Assembly: GCA_025408445.1 (NCBI GenBank)
Contig: JANYIZ010000193.1
Coordinates: 1 to 36,471, forward strand
Length of the DNA stretch: 36,471 nucleotides
Source: Frigoribacterium sp.
GTDB taxonomy: Bacteria; Actinomycetota; Actinomycetes; Actinomycetales; Microbacteriaceae
Reading direction: 5' to 3'
The first letter of the stretch is position 1. Each line of letters starts with the position of its first letter. Under the pieces are notes generated by a model. That model searched no databases. It saw only the letters and a list, made by a program, of their open reading frames with translations, and was not told the origin of the DNA. Below are positions 25,611-34,665 of the stretch, one piece after another. The position numbers were made by a program, and so were the translations under genes.

Positions 25611-28009
25611 GTACCGGTTCCGACAGCGTCCGCCGGATCGACAGCAAGCGCCGGACCAGGGTCGAGACACGCCGAACGGTCACGCGTCGAGTGAACGGTC
25701 GCGCGCGCCTGCCCGCTGGTTTCGCGGCCATGACCATCCTCATGCTCTGGGCGACTACTCTCGTGGCTTCGGGCGCACTCTGGCCGATCTACCAATCGAT
25801 TCAACTGATCGCGCTTGTGGGTGTGTCTGTCCTCGTCGGGTCGGCGATCGCGTTCTCCGGGGCGCTCTACCGCTGGTCGACGCTCACTCTCACCCTCGTC
25901 ACGATCGGGGTTTATCTGCTCCTTGGCGTGCCTATCGCTATCCCGGATCGTGCCTTCTTCGGCGTGCTTCCCACAGCATCGGGTGAGCTCGATCTCCTTC
26001 GCGCAACTGCCCTCAGTTGGAAACAGCTCCTCACCATCACTCTCCCGGTCGGCTCCTACCAGGCGCTTCTTGTGCCGGCATTCATCCTGGTGCTCGGCAC
26101 TACCGTCATCGGTCTGTCGGTGGGACTCCGTGCCCGTTGGGGGGAGCTCGGCGTACTCGCCCCCATAGCCCTCTTCATCACGGCGATCGCATTCGGTGCA
26201 GCCACAGCAACTTGGCCGATCGAGCTCTCGCTCGGTCTGCTCGCGACGGTGCTCGGTTGGCTGGTCTGGCGGCGCTGGTATCGGCGACGCGCGTCTGTTC
26301 GCCTTCTCGCCGCGCAGGCTCTCGATAGGGATGGCCGACCGCTTGAGACGGTTGGCGACAACAACTTTGCGGGGTTCCGCACTGTTATCGGCGCGGGCCT
26401 CATCGTGGTGCTCGCCGCCGGGACCGCTGTCGCCGCAACGATATACCTGCCGCCAACCGCGCAGCGCCACGTGCTGCGCACCGCGATCGAGAAACCCTTC
26501 GACCCACGGGTCTACGCCAGCCCGCTGAGCGGTTTCCGGCACTACGAAGAGGCGCTCGACGCCAACGCGACAATGCTCACTGTCTCCGGCCTCCCCATCG
26601 GCGGACGTATCCGCATTGCCACTCTCGATACCTATGACGGAATCATCTACTCGGTGGGTAGTTCGCAGGTGACGAGCGAGTCGGGATCGTTCACTCGCGT
26701 TCCCGACAGTTTCGACCAGTCGGGTACCGCGGGTTCGCCGATTACCGTGCGCGTCACTGTCGGAAACTACGCTGGCATCTGGCTTCCGACCGTTGGCAAG
26801 TTCGAGAGCGTCTCCTTCTCGGGCACGGATGCCTCGGAGCTGCGGGACTCGTTCTTCTACAACAACACCAGCGGCACAGCCGCGGTGGTCAAACCACTGC
26901 GATCGGGAGACAACTACTCACTGTCGGCTGTGGATCCTCGCCAGCCTTCGGCCGATCAACTTGCACTGCTTCGGCCGGGCACCGCGGAAGTTCCGCGGCC
27001 AGCCAATCTCCCCGATCAGCTTTCCTCCACCCTCGACGAATGGACGCGTTCGCAGGCCACCGTTGGAGCCCGCCTTCTGGCAATGATCACGGCGATGAAG
27101 ACGACCGGATACATCAGCCACGGAGTGGATCCGGAGCAACCGCTGAGTCGTTCGGGCCATGCTGCCGATCGCATTACCCAGCTCCTGACCGACCAGCGCA
27201 TGATCGGCGACCAGGAGCAGTACGCCGTGACGGCTTCGCTGATGGCTCGACAGCTGGGATTTCCGTCCCGGGTTGTCTTTGGGTTCGTGCCAGAGGTGAA
27301 CACCCAGGGCCCCACCGAGGTGCTCGGCAAAGACATCTCCGCCTGGATCGAGGTCGACACCGCGCAATACGGATGGGTCACGATTGATCCGACACCCCCA
27401 GTGCGCAACATCCCTCCGGAGCTACCGAAGGACCCCGCCTCTGTTGCCCGACCGCAGTCGCCGGTGCAGCCCCCTGCCGACAACCGCGTTCAACCCGATA
27501 ACCAGTTGCCACAGGACAGCCCCCAGGACGCACCACCGGCGGACAACCCACTGCTGCTCGTGCTTCTCGCCGTGCTTCAGGTTTTGGGCTGGGTCCTACT
27601 CGGTGCGGCCATCGTGCTCGCGCCATTCCTGGCGATCGTAGTAGCGAAGGTGCGACGACGAATGCTCAGGCGCCGCGCACCGACGGCCCTTCAGCGGATC
27701 AGCGGCGGCTGGCAGGAGTTCGAAGACACCGTCGTGGACCACGGATTCGACCCTCCGATCTCACCAACGCGTACCGAAGTCGCCGCGACCATCGGTGGCG
27801 TGCCGTCGCTCGTTCTCGCCGCGGTCGCCGATCGAGCGGTGTTCTCGCCCGAGGAGCCACGGGATGATGAGGCCGATCAGGTGTGGCGTGCGGTTGCCGA
27901 CCTCCGCGACTCGATGAAAGAGGGTCGGACGCGTTGGCAGCGCATCCGGTCGGCGATCTCGCTCCGATCACTCGGTGGATATAGTGTCAAGAGACTGTTT
28001 AGGCGATAG
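25607..28009 (+). CDS. TgpA-like membrane protein with degenerate transglutaminase domain
   Basis: An 800-residue protein with a basic N-terminus, a cluster of about six membrane helices (residues roughly 42-270), an extracellular transglutaminase-like region (about 290-610), a Pro/Gln-rich linker, a last helix near 650-675, and a cytoplasmic DUF4129-like tail. The transglutaminase core has normal surroundings, but two of the three catalytic residues are changed. GDQEQYA has Gln536 where GYCEQFA has the cysteine, and DISAWIEV has Ser578 where HAWVEV has the histidine; only Asp594 in IDPTPP remains. It should therefore be inactive as a cross-linker and act by binding. The start GTG overlaps the DUF58 stop. 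Confidence 0.9.
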   Translation: MSTGSDSVRRIDSKRRTRVETRRTVTRRVNGRARLPAGFAAMTILMLWATTLVASGALWPIYQSIQLIALVGVSVLVGSAIAFSGALYRWSTLTLTLVTIGVYLLLGVPIAIPDRAFFGVLPTASGELDLLRATALSWKQLLTITLPVGSYQALLVPAFILVLGTTVIGLSVGLRARWGELGVLAPIALFITAIAFGAATATWPIELSLGLLATVLGWLVWRRWYRRRASVRLLAAQALDRDGRPLETVGDNNFAGFRTVIGAGLIVVLAAGTAVAATIYLPPTAQRHVLRTAIEKPFDPRVYASPLSGFRHYEEALDANATMLTVSGLPIGGRIRIATLDTYDGIIYSVGSSQVTSESGSFTRVPDSFDQSGTAGSPITVRVTVGNYAGIWLPTVGKFESVSFSGTDASELRDSFFYNNTSGTAAVVKPLRSGDNYSLSAVDPRQPSADQLALLRPGTAEVPRPANLPDQLSSTLDEWTRSQATVGARLLAMITAMKTTGYISHGVDPEQPLSRSGHAADRITQLLTDQRMIGDQEQYAVTASLMARQLGFPSRVVFGFVPEVNTQGPTEVLGKDISAWIEVDTAQYGWVTIDPTPPVRNIPPELPKDPASVARPQSPVQPPADNRVQPDNQLPQDSPQDAPPADNPLLLVLLAVLQVLGWVLLGAAIVLAPFLAIVVAKVRRRMLRRRAPTALQRISGGWQEFEDTVVDHGFDPPISPTRTEVAATIGGVPSLVLAAVADRAVFSPEEPRDDEADQVWRAVADLRDSMKEGRTRWQRIRSAISLRSLGGYSVKRLFRR

Positions 28010-28013
28010 TCGA

Positions 28014-28973
28014 ATGGCTGAACTGGGGGAGGGTCCGCGAGAAATGACGTGCACGTACTGCGGGACCGTCTTGCCACCCAGCGCACTTTTCTGCGGGGAA
28101 TGCGGTCGAGCGGTCACCGGTGCGCCAGTCATTTCTCTCGGGCTGGCGTCTGCGCCTCCTCCGTCGATCGAGCAGCGACAGACGATCGGCTACGAGCACT
28201 CTCCGCTACGGCCGACGGCGGATTATCCGGTTCCGCCGCTCGTCCTCCCGAGGTCCGATGGCGCCGCGACCGTCGTCTGTGAGCAGTGCGGGTCTCCCAT
28301 GTCGGAAGACGATATTTTCTGCGGAGTGTGCGGCTTCGTCTCCCGCGCTGCAAGCGAGGACTTTGGCCGTTCTCGTGACACCGCCATCATCGAGTTGGGT
28401 CCTCCGCGCGTGCCGGCAGCGCGACCGCTTCCGGCACCACTCGTCGATCGGCTGCCTGATTTCCCATCTGCGGAGCAATTGGATGCTCACGGTGTCATCG
28501 AGGTGCCGGTCCAGCCGAGTGAACCTGTGTCGCCGCCGGTGCCTCCGAGGACCGGGTTGCCCTCACAACCCCCCGCGGGTGCTGACCTACCGTTCGACGA
28601 TTCCGCCGATCTGGAGGCCACACGCATTTCCCGTGCTGGCCATGCAGGCGAACGATTCGTGTTGCAATTCAGCACGGGCGAAAGCTTCACTGTTTACGGC
28701 AGTGGGCTCATCGGTCGAAATCCACGATCCGAGCCGGGAGAATACTTCGATCAGCTCGTTCGCGTGCTCGATCCGAGCCGATCAGTCTCCAAGGTGCACC
28801 TCCAATTCGGCCAGGAAGCCGGTCGATTCTGGATCATGGATCGCTTTTCCGGTAACGGCACGATTGTGCGCGAACCCGAGTCGGAACCGGTGCGATGCCA
28901 GCCCGAGAAGCGGTTTCGTCTCGCTCGCGGCACCCGCGTCGACATCGGGGAGCAGTTCTTCATTGTGAGCTGA
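28014..28973 (+). CDS. Double zinc-ribbon plus FHA domain protein
   Basis: A 319-residue soluble protein. Two CxxC...CxxC zinc ribbons lie in the N-terminal third (CTYCGTVLPPSALFCGECG and CEQCGSPMSEDDIFCGVCG), then a Pro-rich linker, then a C-terminal FHA domain with LIGRNPR, SVSKVHLQF and FSGNGT. It reads as a phosphothreonine-binding adaptor that could link the kinase to the FtsK/SpoIIIE ATPase or to the tail of the TgpA-like protein. The start is uncertain: ATG 28014 is four bases after the previous stop, while ATG 28044 is preceded by GGGGGAGGG at a slightly long distance and would place the first Cys three residues in. Confidence 0.88.
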   Translation: MAELGEGPREMTCTYCGTVLPPSALFCGECGRAVTGAPVISLGLASAPPPSIEQRQTIGYEHSPLRPTADYPVPPLVLPRSDGAATVVCEQCGSPMSEDDIFCGVCGFVSRAASEDFGRSRDTAIIELGPPRVPAARPLPAPLVDRLPDFPSAEQLDAHGVIEVPVQPSEPVSPPVPPRTGLPSQPPAGADLPFDDSADLEATRISRAGHAGERFVLQFSTGESFTVYGSGLIGRNPRSEPGEYFDQLVRVLDPSRSVSKVHLQFGQEAGRFWIMDRFSGNGTIVREPESEPVRCQPEKRFRLARGTRVDIGEQFFIVS

Positions 28974-29069
28974 GTCGCACCTCTCCTCGGACGCCGGGGT
29001 GCGTGACCCACTGTCCAGAGATGGTGCGGGGCGATCGATGAAGGTCGTCCGGACTGGTTTCCTTGTGCA

Positions 29070-32015
29070 ATGCCAGAATCACCCTCCCGCGATCCGTTCC
29101 CGCCCCCGTCCCCGCGCGCACCGCCCGCAGCGGTTCCGTCGGGGCGCCCGCACTCGATAGCAATTCCACGAGTACCCGAGGTCGCCCGTCCACATAGCTT
29201 TCCGGTTATCGCGGTGCTCGCACCGGTTATCGGGTCGGTGCTGATCTGGGCACTCACCCGGTCACCATTCGCGCTCGTCTTTGCGCTTCTCGGACCGCTC
29301 GTCGCCATCGCCAGCGTGGCAGACGCCCGCATCCAGTCCCGGCGAATGTCACGACGAGAGTCCGCTCGCTTCGACCGTGAGGTCGCGGTGGCACGGGTCA
29401 GTATCGAACGATTTCATTCGGGAGAGCGCGAAAGTCTTCTTCACGCCACGCCGGGAGCTGTCGGTCTCACAGCGCGGTCGATTCACGATCCTGAGCGGTG
29501 GCGTACTTCGGCGGCGGCGGGCGTACCGGTACGGCTGGGACTCGGTCGCACGGCGAGCACAGCGCAGTGTGACCTTCCCACTATGGCGCTGGAGGAAACA
29601 GCGGACCCCGTTCGGCGCGAGTTGGATCGGCTGCTCGATACAGCGTCGACGATCGATGGTGTACCGATAGTGACGGATGCCCGGCTCGGCCTCGGGCTCT
29701 GCGGACCGGGTGCTCTCGCGGAGGCCGTCGCCCGCGGCATCCTGATGCAGCTCGGCGGCCGATTGTCACCGCAATCGACAACTTTCCGACTCGGCGGAGA
29801 GGCAGCGCACCGCTGGGTGGAGAACCTCCCGCATCGATTCGTGGAGTCGTCGCCCGGATACGGAAGCACTTGGGTGACTTGGACGTCTGACGGCGAGACC
29901 GGAGTCGTCGCTGTTGCTACACGCCTGGAAGACCTGCCTGTCGAGTGCCGAGTGGTCGTAGAGGTGGGCGCCGGATGCACCGCACGGGTGATCCGTTGTC
30001 CCGACGATACGGGGATTGCACCGCTCCCACTAGTGATTGTGGTGGAGTTCGTCTCTGCCGAGCAGGCCAGGGAACTCGGACGGTTTCTCGCGAAATCGGC
30101 CACGATTCTCGGGCAGGAGCCCTCCGATTCGGACGAGGTCGGAGAGCAGGATTTCTCCTCTCTGCCCCTACCGGCGACGCCGTCGGCGATCCCGGGGTCG
30201 CTCGCTTGCGTTTTCGCTCGGTCGAATGACGACGGTACAGGAGTCACGGTCGATATCGTGGCGCAGGGGCCTCACGCTGTCGTCGGAGGCACGACGGGCA
30301 GCGGCAAGAGCGAGTTGCTCGTGAGCTGGGTACTCGCGATGGCGCGCGCACACCCTCCCTCGGCGGTGAATTTCCTGCTCGTGGACTTTAAAGGCGGTGC
30401 CTCGTTCGGCCCTATCCGCGCCCTGCCGCATGTGGTCGGGATCGTGACAGACCTCGACGAACGGACCGCTCACCGAGCGATGCTCAGCTTACGTGCCGAG
30501 CTGCGCTTTCGTGAGCGGATCATCGCCGTAGCCGGCGCCCGGTCAATCGATGACCCCGGTGTCGACCTGCCCCGCCTCGTAATCGTCGTTGACGAGTTCG
30601 CCGCGATGGCCGCAGACTACCCCCAGCTGCACGAACTCTTCGCCGACCTTGCGGCACGCGGTCGATCGCTCGGACTCCACCTGGTGCTGTGCACGCAACG
30701 ACCCGCCGGGGCGATCCGGGATGCAGTGCTCGCCAATGCGACTCTTCGGCTGTCGCTGCGGGTCAACAATCGTGCCGACAGCGTTGCGGTGCTCGGTACA
30801 GCGCAGGCGGCCGAACTCTCCGGCGACCGCCCCGGCCGAGCCTGGATCTCGATCGGTGGTGACTCGGCGCGACTGCTGCGGGTGGCGCGCGCGACCGACG
30901 ACGATGTACGTCTCGTGATCGAGGGGTACCCGCTGGCGGCGCGAGAAATACGCCGTCCCTGGTGCGATGATCTTGCGCCGGTGGTGCTGCTGTCGACTCT
31001 TGACCGTACGGGCAGCGGTATCCCATTCGCCCGTGTCGATCTGCCGGAGGAACAGCGCCAGGAGACGGCCCGTTACGAACCATCCCAGCGGGGCAGCCTG
31101 CTCGTTATCGGAGCCCAAGGGTCGGGGAAGAGTGAGTTGTTCGCCACCCTGGCCGCGGCATCCGGTGTCGACCGGCTCCCCGCGACACCCGACGAAGCCT
31201 GGGACGCAGTCGAGATCGCACTCGGCCGAGTGCGTGCGGGAGTCGTCGGTCCACGGTTGCTACTCGCGGACGACCTGGATGCGCTTGTCGGGCGCTTTGG
31301 CGAGGAATACCAGCCGAGCTTCATCGATCGTCTGGTGGAACTTGCTCGCGACGGCTCGGTGGTGGGGTTGCAGCTCGGACTGTCCGTTCGACGGATTTCG
31401 CCCGCACTGCACACCCTCGTCTCACTGTGCGATGAGCGGATCATCCTGCGGCTCGGTTCGCGCCAGGACCATCTCATTGCTGGTGGCAGCGCAACGGGAT
31501 TCACCACGGATGCTCCGCCCGGCGCGGGCGAATGGAGAGGGTCGCGAATCCAGGTCGCGCTGCGATCGCCTGTCCAACCGGACTCCGCAGGCTCGGCGTC
31601 GCCCGCGGTCAGCCCGTTCGATCTCGCGGCCTACGACTCCGTGATCGTCGTGACCACCCGGGTTGCCGAGTTTACGAGACGCCTCCGTGCGTTCGATGTG
31701 CCGGTCGCTGAGCTGCGCAACCTCCCTGCGCCGGGGGTATCGGCATCCCGGATGAGCGCCTCTGTGCTTGAAGTCGTGGATGCCCACAGGCCCGATGTAA
31801 TTGTGGGCGACCCGGACGGGTGGCAGGCCAACTGGGCGGCACTCGGGGCCCTTCGTTCCGGTGCACTCATCGTGTTCGATCGGTGCAGCGTCGCCGAGTT
31901 CCGCGCGATCAGCGGTCGAAGGACGCTCCCTCCCCCGATCCGGGCAGGAGCGGACCAGTGCTGGGTGCTCGAGCCGGGCGGCTCTGTCAGGCGGATGCTG
32001 GCACCAACCGCCTGA
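29070..32015 (+). CDS. FtsK/SpoIIIE ATPase, EccC/EssC-like
   Basis: A 981-residue membrane ATPase. A Pro-rich N-terminus is followed by two membrane helices (about 44-90), a 300-residue region, then a complete FtsK/SpoIIIE domain. This has Walker A GGTTGSGKSE (406-415), LLVDFKGGASF, Walker B LVIVVDEFAAM (Asp508-Glu509) and LCTQRPAGAI. A second, more divergent P-loop domain has GAQGSGKSE (681-689) and LLLADDLDAL (about 731-740). A single TM pair followed by tandem ATPase domains matches EccC/EssC of type VII secretion, which normally have three. The chromosome-segregation gamma domain of FtsK is absent. No WXG100 substrate gene or other ESX gene lies in the window. It is the last gene of the cluster. 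Confidence 0.9.
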   Translation: MPESPSRDPFPPPSPRAPPAAVPSGRPHSIAIPRVPEVARPHSFPVIAVLAPVIGSVLIWALTRSPFALVFALLGPLVAIASVADARIQSRRMSRRESARFDREVAVARVSIERFHSGERESLLHATPGAVGLTARSIHDPERWRTSAAAGVPVRLGLGRTASTAQCDLPTMALEETADPVRRELDRLLDTASTIDGVPIVTDARLGLGLCGPGALAEAVARGILMQLGGRLSPQSTTFRLGGEAAHRWVENLPHRFVESSPGYGSTWVTWTSDGETGVVAVATRLEDLPVECRVVVEVGAGCTARVIRCPDDTGIAPLPLVIVVEFVSAEQARELGRFLAKSATILGQEPSDSDEVGEQDFSSLPLPATPSAIPGSLACVFARSNDDGTGVTVDIVAQGPHAVVGGTTGSGKSELLVSWVLAMARAHPPSAVNFLLVDFKGGASFGPIRALPHVVGIVTDLDERTAHRAMLSLRAELRFRERIIAVAGARSIDDPGVDLPRLVIVVDEFAAMAADYPQLHELFADLAARGRSLGLHLVLCTQRPAGAIRDAVLANATLRLSLRVNNRADSVAVLGTAQAAELSGDRPGRAWISIGGDSARLLRVARATDDDVRLVIEGYPLAAREIRRPWCDDLAPVVLLSTLDRTGSGIPFARVDLPEEQRQETARYEPSQRGSLLVIGAQGSGKSELFATLAAASGVDRLPATPDEAWDAVEIALGRVRAGVVGPRLLLADDLDALVGRFGEEYQPSFIDRLVELARDGSVVGLQLGLSVRRISPALHTLVSLCDERIILRLGSRQDHLIAGGSATGFTTDAPPGAGEWRGSRIQVALRSPVQPDSAGSASPAVSPFDLAAYDSVIVVTTRVAEFTRRLRAFDVPVAELRNLPAPGVSASRMSASVLEVVDAHRPDVIVGDPDGWQANWAALGALRSGALIVFDRCSVAEFRAISGRRTLPPPIRAGADQCWVLEPGGSVRRMLAPTA

Positions 32016-32039
32016 CGCTCGACTTTCGCCACAGCGTGC

Positions 32040-33155
32040 TCAGGCCAGCACGCTCGCGAGAGTGCGGAAGCCAAGGCCGTGGGCAGCGGCGACCGGCTCG
32101 CTGATGATCTCACCGGCATGGGTGTTGAGGCCGAGGGCGAGCGACGGGTCAGCACGCAACGCGCCGACCCACCCGTTGTTGGCGATGGCTCGTACGTAGG
32201 GCAGGGTCGCGTTCGTGAGCGCATAGGTGGAGGTGTTCGGCACCGCGCCGGGCATATTGGCGACGCAATAGAACAGTGAGCCGTGCACGGTGAAGGTGGG
32301 GTCCGCGTGGGTGGTCGCGTGCGAATCGGCGAAGCATCCGCCCTGGTCCACCGCGATGTCCACGAGCACGCTGCCCGGCTTCATCCGCGACACGAGTTCA
32401 TTACTCACCAGCTTTGGGGCCTTGGCGCCCGGCACGAGCACGGATCCAATAACCATGTCGGCGGAGACGCAGGCTCGATCGATCTCGAACGAGTTGGACG
32501 CGATGGTCTTGACTCGGCCGGCGTACAGGGCGTCGAGCTCGCGAAGACGCTGGAGGTTGGTATCGAGTACCGTGACTTCGGCACCGAGGCCGACGGCAAC
32601 AGACAGTGCATTGGTGCCGGCCACACCGCCGCCGAGCACGACGATTGTGGCGGGATGCGTGCCGGGAACTCCCGGTACGAGCAGGCCGGGGCCGCCGTTG
32701 GGCTTGAGCATCGCATTCGCGCCGACGATGGGGGCGAGCCGACCGGCAACTTCGCTCATCGGCGCGAGAAGGGGGAGCGCGCGCGAGGGCAACTGCACGG
32801 TTTCATAAGCGATGCCGGTCACGCCGCTCGTGAGAAGTTCGTCAGTGAGACTCCGTTCCGCAGCGAGGTGCAAATAGGTGAAAAGAAGGAGATCGTCACG
32901 GAAATAGCGATACTCGCTCTCCACCGGCTCCTTCACCTTGAGAAGGAGATCCGCTTCCGCCCACGTGGATGCCGCATCCGAGCTGATTGCCGCGCCCGCA
33001 TCGACGTACGCGTCGTCCGGGATGGACGACCCGAGTCCTGCACCGCTTTGCACGAGCACCTCATGCCCGTTGGCAACGAGGTCATGCACCCCCGCCGGCG
33101 TTATCGCCACCCGGAACTCGTTGTTCTTAATCTCGGACGGAACGGCGACTCTCAT
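32040..33155 (-). CDS. ald: Alanine dehydrogenase
   Basis: A 371-residue NAD-dependent enzyme that interconverts L-alanine with pyruvate and ammonia, the usual length for Ald. The N-terminus [20 protein letters not shown] contains the substrate-binding Arg, [10 protein letters not shown] carries the catalytic His region, and [16 protein letters not shown] is the NAD fold. I choose ATG 33155, with AGGAG four bases before it, over an upstream in-frame start at 33191. Ald genes in actinobacteria are commonly controlled by an Lrp/AsnC regulator (AldR). No such gene is adjacent, though palindromic sites lie upstream. It converges with the FtsK/SpoIIIE gene. Confidence 0.97.
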   Translation of the reverse strand: MRVAVPSEIKNNEFRVAITPAGVHDLVANGHEVLVQSGAGLGSSIPDDAYVDAGAAISSDAASTWAEADLLLKVKEPVESEYRYFRDDLLLFTYLHLAAERSLTDELLTSGVTGIAYETVQLPSRALPLLAPMSEVAGRLAPIVGANAMLKPNGGPGLLVPGVPGTHPATIVVLGGGVAGTNALSVAVGLGAEVTVLDTNLQRLRELDALYAGRVKTIASNSFEIDRACVSADMVIGSVLVPGAKAPKLVSNELVSRMKPGSVLVDIAVDQGGCFADSHATTHADPTFTVHGSLFYCVANMPGAVPNTSTYALTNATLPYVRAIANNGWVGALRADPSLALGLNTHAGEIISEPVAAAHGLGFRTLASVLA

Positions 33156-33186
33156 GACACTCCTGGGTGATCGGCGCTGCAATTTT

Positions 33187-33202
33187 GCCACAGCGCTGTG
33201 GC
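33187..33202. promoter_or_regulatory. Perfect 16-bp palindrome upstream of ald
   Basis: GCCACAGCGCTGTGGC is a perfect palindrome 32 bases before the ald start codon on the minus strand. Its position in the leader fits a repressor or activator site; the binding protein is not known. Confidence 0.5.
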
Positions 33203-33269
33203 GAGCGCGCTCCTCGAATCGAGGGTTCGCGCACCCCCAGCGTAGCGGCGCGAGACGCGTGATTCCGCA

Positions 33270-33300
33270 ACGAAATCATCCGTCAAGGTACTGATTTCGT
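33270..33300. promoter_or_regulatory. 9-bp inverted repeat flanking an ald -35-like box
   Basis: ACGAAATCA (33270-33278) and TGATTTCGT (33292-33300) are a perfect inverted repeat with a 13-base spacer. The spacer contains TTGACG on the minus strand, a strong -35 match for ald, though the -10 is weak. The site could serve ald, the divergent transporter, or both. Confidence 0.45.
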
Positions 33301-33429
33301 GAAGATTATGTTTCAAGATGGTTGATTTGCCCCTTTTTGGGTGCACTCGGGTGGTGTCCTGTGCAAGTATCGACCAACGCGGTTCGCCGATGTTCCCGTT
33401 TGCTCAAGTCGTGAAGGAGTCGTATCTCA

Positions 33430-34665
33430 ATGACCCGCTCAATTCCCACGGATCCGATGGTCCAACGCTTGATCCGTGAGGCGCGTAGCGCCTCTCTCAG
33501 TCGCAGAAACGTGCTCACCGGCGCGGGAATCGGGGCAGCGGCGCTCTCGCTTGCGGCCTGTTCTACCGGAGGGGCGGCACCGGGGCCGAGCGCGGCAGTC
33601 GATAAGTCGAGTACTGATAAGAGCATCAAGTGGGACAACTGGGCGCTCTACCTCGACGAGGCAAAGGACGCCAAGAATCACCCGACGCTCGACGCTTTCG
33701 AAAAGCAGTCTGGGATTGCGGTCAAGTACGACGTCGCGGTCGATGACAACAACACCTATTACGGCAAGGTCAAGGATCAACTCGCGCTGGGCCAGGACAT
33801 CGGGGCAGACTTGGTTTGCCTTACTGACTGGATGGTCAGCCGGCTCATCAAGCTCGGCTACGTGCAGAACTTCGATCTCTCGAAGATCCCGAACGCCAAG
33901 AACCTGACACCGTCGCTCCAGAAAGTCGATTTCGACCCGGGTCGCAAGAAGTCATTGCCCTGGCAGGGCGGTTTCGCCGGTATCTGCTGGAACAAGGACA
34001 AAGTGCCCGGCGGCCTGAAGTCGGTCAACGACCTGTGGGACAAGTCCCTCAAGGGACGCGTCGGGGTGCTGTCGGAGATGCGAGACACGATTGGCCTCAT
34101 CATGGCGCAGGCAGGAGTGGACATCTCGAGCAAATGGGCAGACGCCAAATTCGACAACGCGATCGACGTATTTCGCAAGCAGGTCAGCGACGGGCAAATC
34201 CGCAATATCAAGGGCAATGCCTACACGGAGGATCTGAAGAGCGAGGACACGCTCGCCGCGATCTGCTGGTCTGGCGACATCACGGCGCTCAATACCGAAG
34301 CCGCCGGCACGAATGCCGACGCAGTCGACAAGTGGCAGTTCGCCATTCCGGAAGCCGGCGGTTCCCTGTGGAACGACAACTTCGTTATCCCGATCGGCTC
34401 TCCGAAAAAGTCTGACTCGGAAGAACTCATCAACTACTACTACCAGCCGGAAGTCGCGGCTCAGGTGGCCGCCTGGGTCAACTACATCACCCCGGTGGTC
34501 GGTGCGAAGGAGGCGATGCAGGCCATCGATCCCGGCCTCGCGGACAATCAGCTGATCTTCCCCGATGAGAAGACACTGGCGAGTGTGAAAGTCTTCCGCA
34601 CTCTCACCGGTGCGGAGGAAAGCAAATTCGGCGCCGCTTTCCAGGCCGTACTGTTGGGATCTTGA
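33430..34665 (+). CDS. Polyamine-type ABC transporter substrate-binding lipoprotein (PotD-like)
   Basis: A 411-residue extracytoplasmic solute-binding protein. The N-terminus has a twin-arginine motif (SLSRRNVLTG, Arg25-Arg26) and a lipobox ending LAAC (Cys44), so it should be exported folded by Tat and lipid-anchored. The mature part has PotD/PotF-family features: KWDNWALYLDEA near the start, NNTYYGKVKDQLALGQDIGADLV, SLPWQGGFAGICWNKD and LAAICWSGD. Putrescine/spermidine-type substrates are likely, matching the catabolic genes at 8768-14098. Its stop overlaps the start of the ATPase gene (TGATG). It is divergent from ald across 274 bases that hold only the two symmetric sites described separately. 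Confidence 0.9.
   Translation: MTRSIPTDPMVQRLIREARSASLSRRNVLTGAGIGAAALSLAACSTGGAAPGPSAAVDKSSTDKSIKWDNWALYLDEAKDAKNHPTLDAFEKQSGIAVKYDVAVDDNNTYYGKVKDQLALGQDIGADLVCLTDWMVSRLIKLGYVQNFDLSKIPNAKNLTPSLQKVDFDPGRKKSLPWQGGFAGICWNKDKVPGGLKSVNDLWDKSLKGRVGVLSEMRDTIGLIMAQAGVDISSKWADAKFDNAIDVFRKQVSDGQIRNIKGNAYTEDLKSEDTLAAICWSGDITALNTEAAGTNADAVDKWQFAIPEAGGSLWNDNFVIPIGSPKKSDSEELINYYYQPEVAAQVAAWVNYITPVVGAKEAMQAIDPGLADNQLIFPDEKTLASVKVFRTLTGAEESKFGAAFQAVLLGS

Noticed and set aside
29070-32015. Chromosome-partitioning FtsK
   Set aside because: There are two membrane helices rather than four, no gamma DNA-reading domain, and a second P-loop domain; the gene context is not cell division.
14141-32015. Complete type VII secretion locus
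   Set aside because: No WXG100-like small gene, mycosin, EccB, EccD or EccE was found, and the gaps between genes are too small to hide them.
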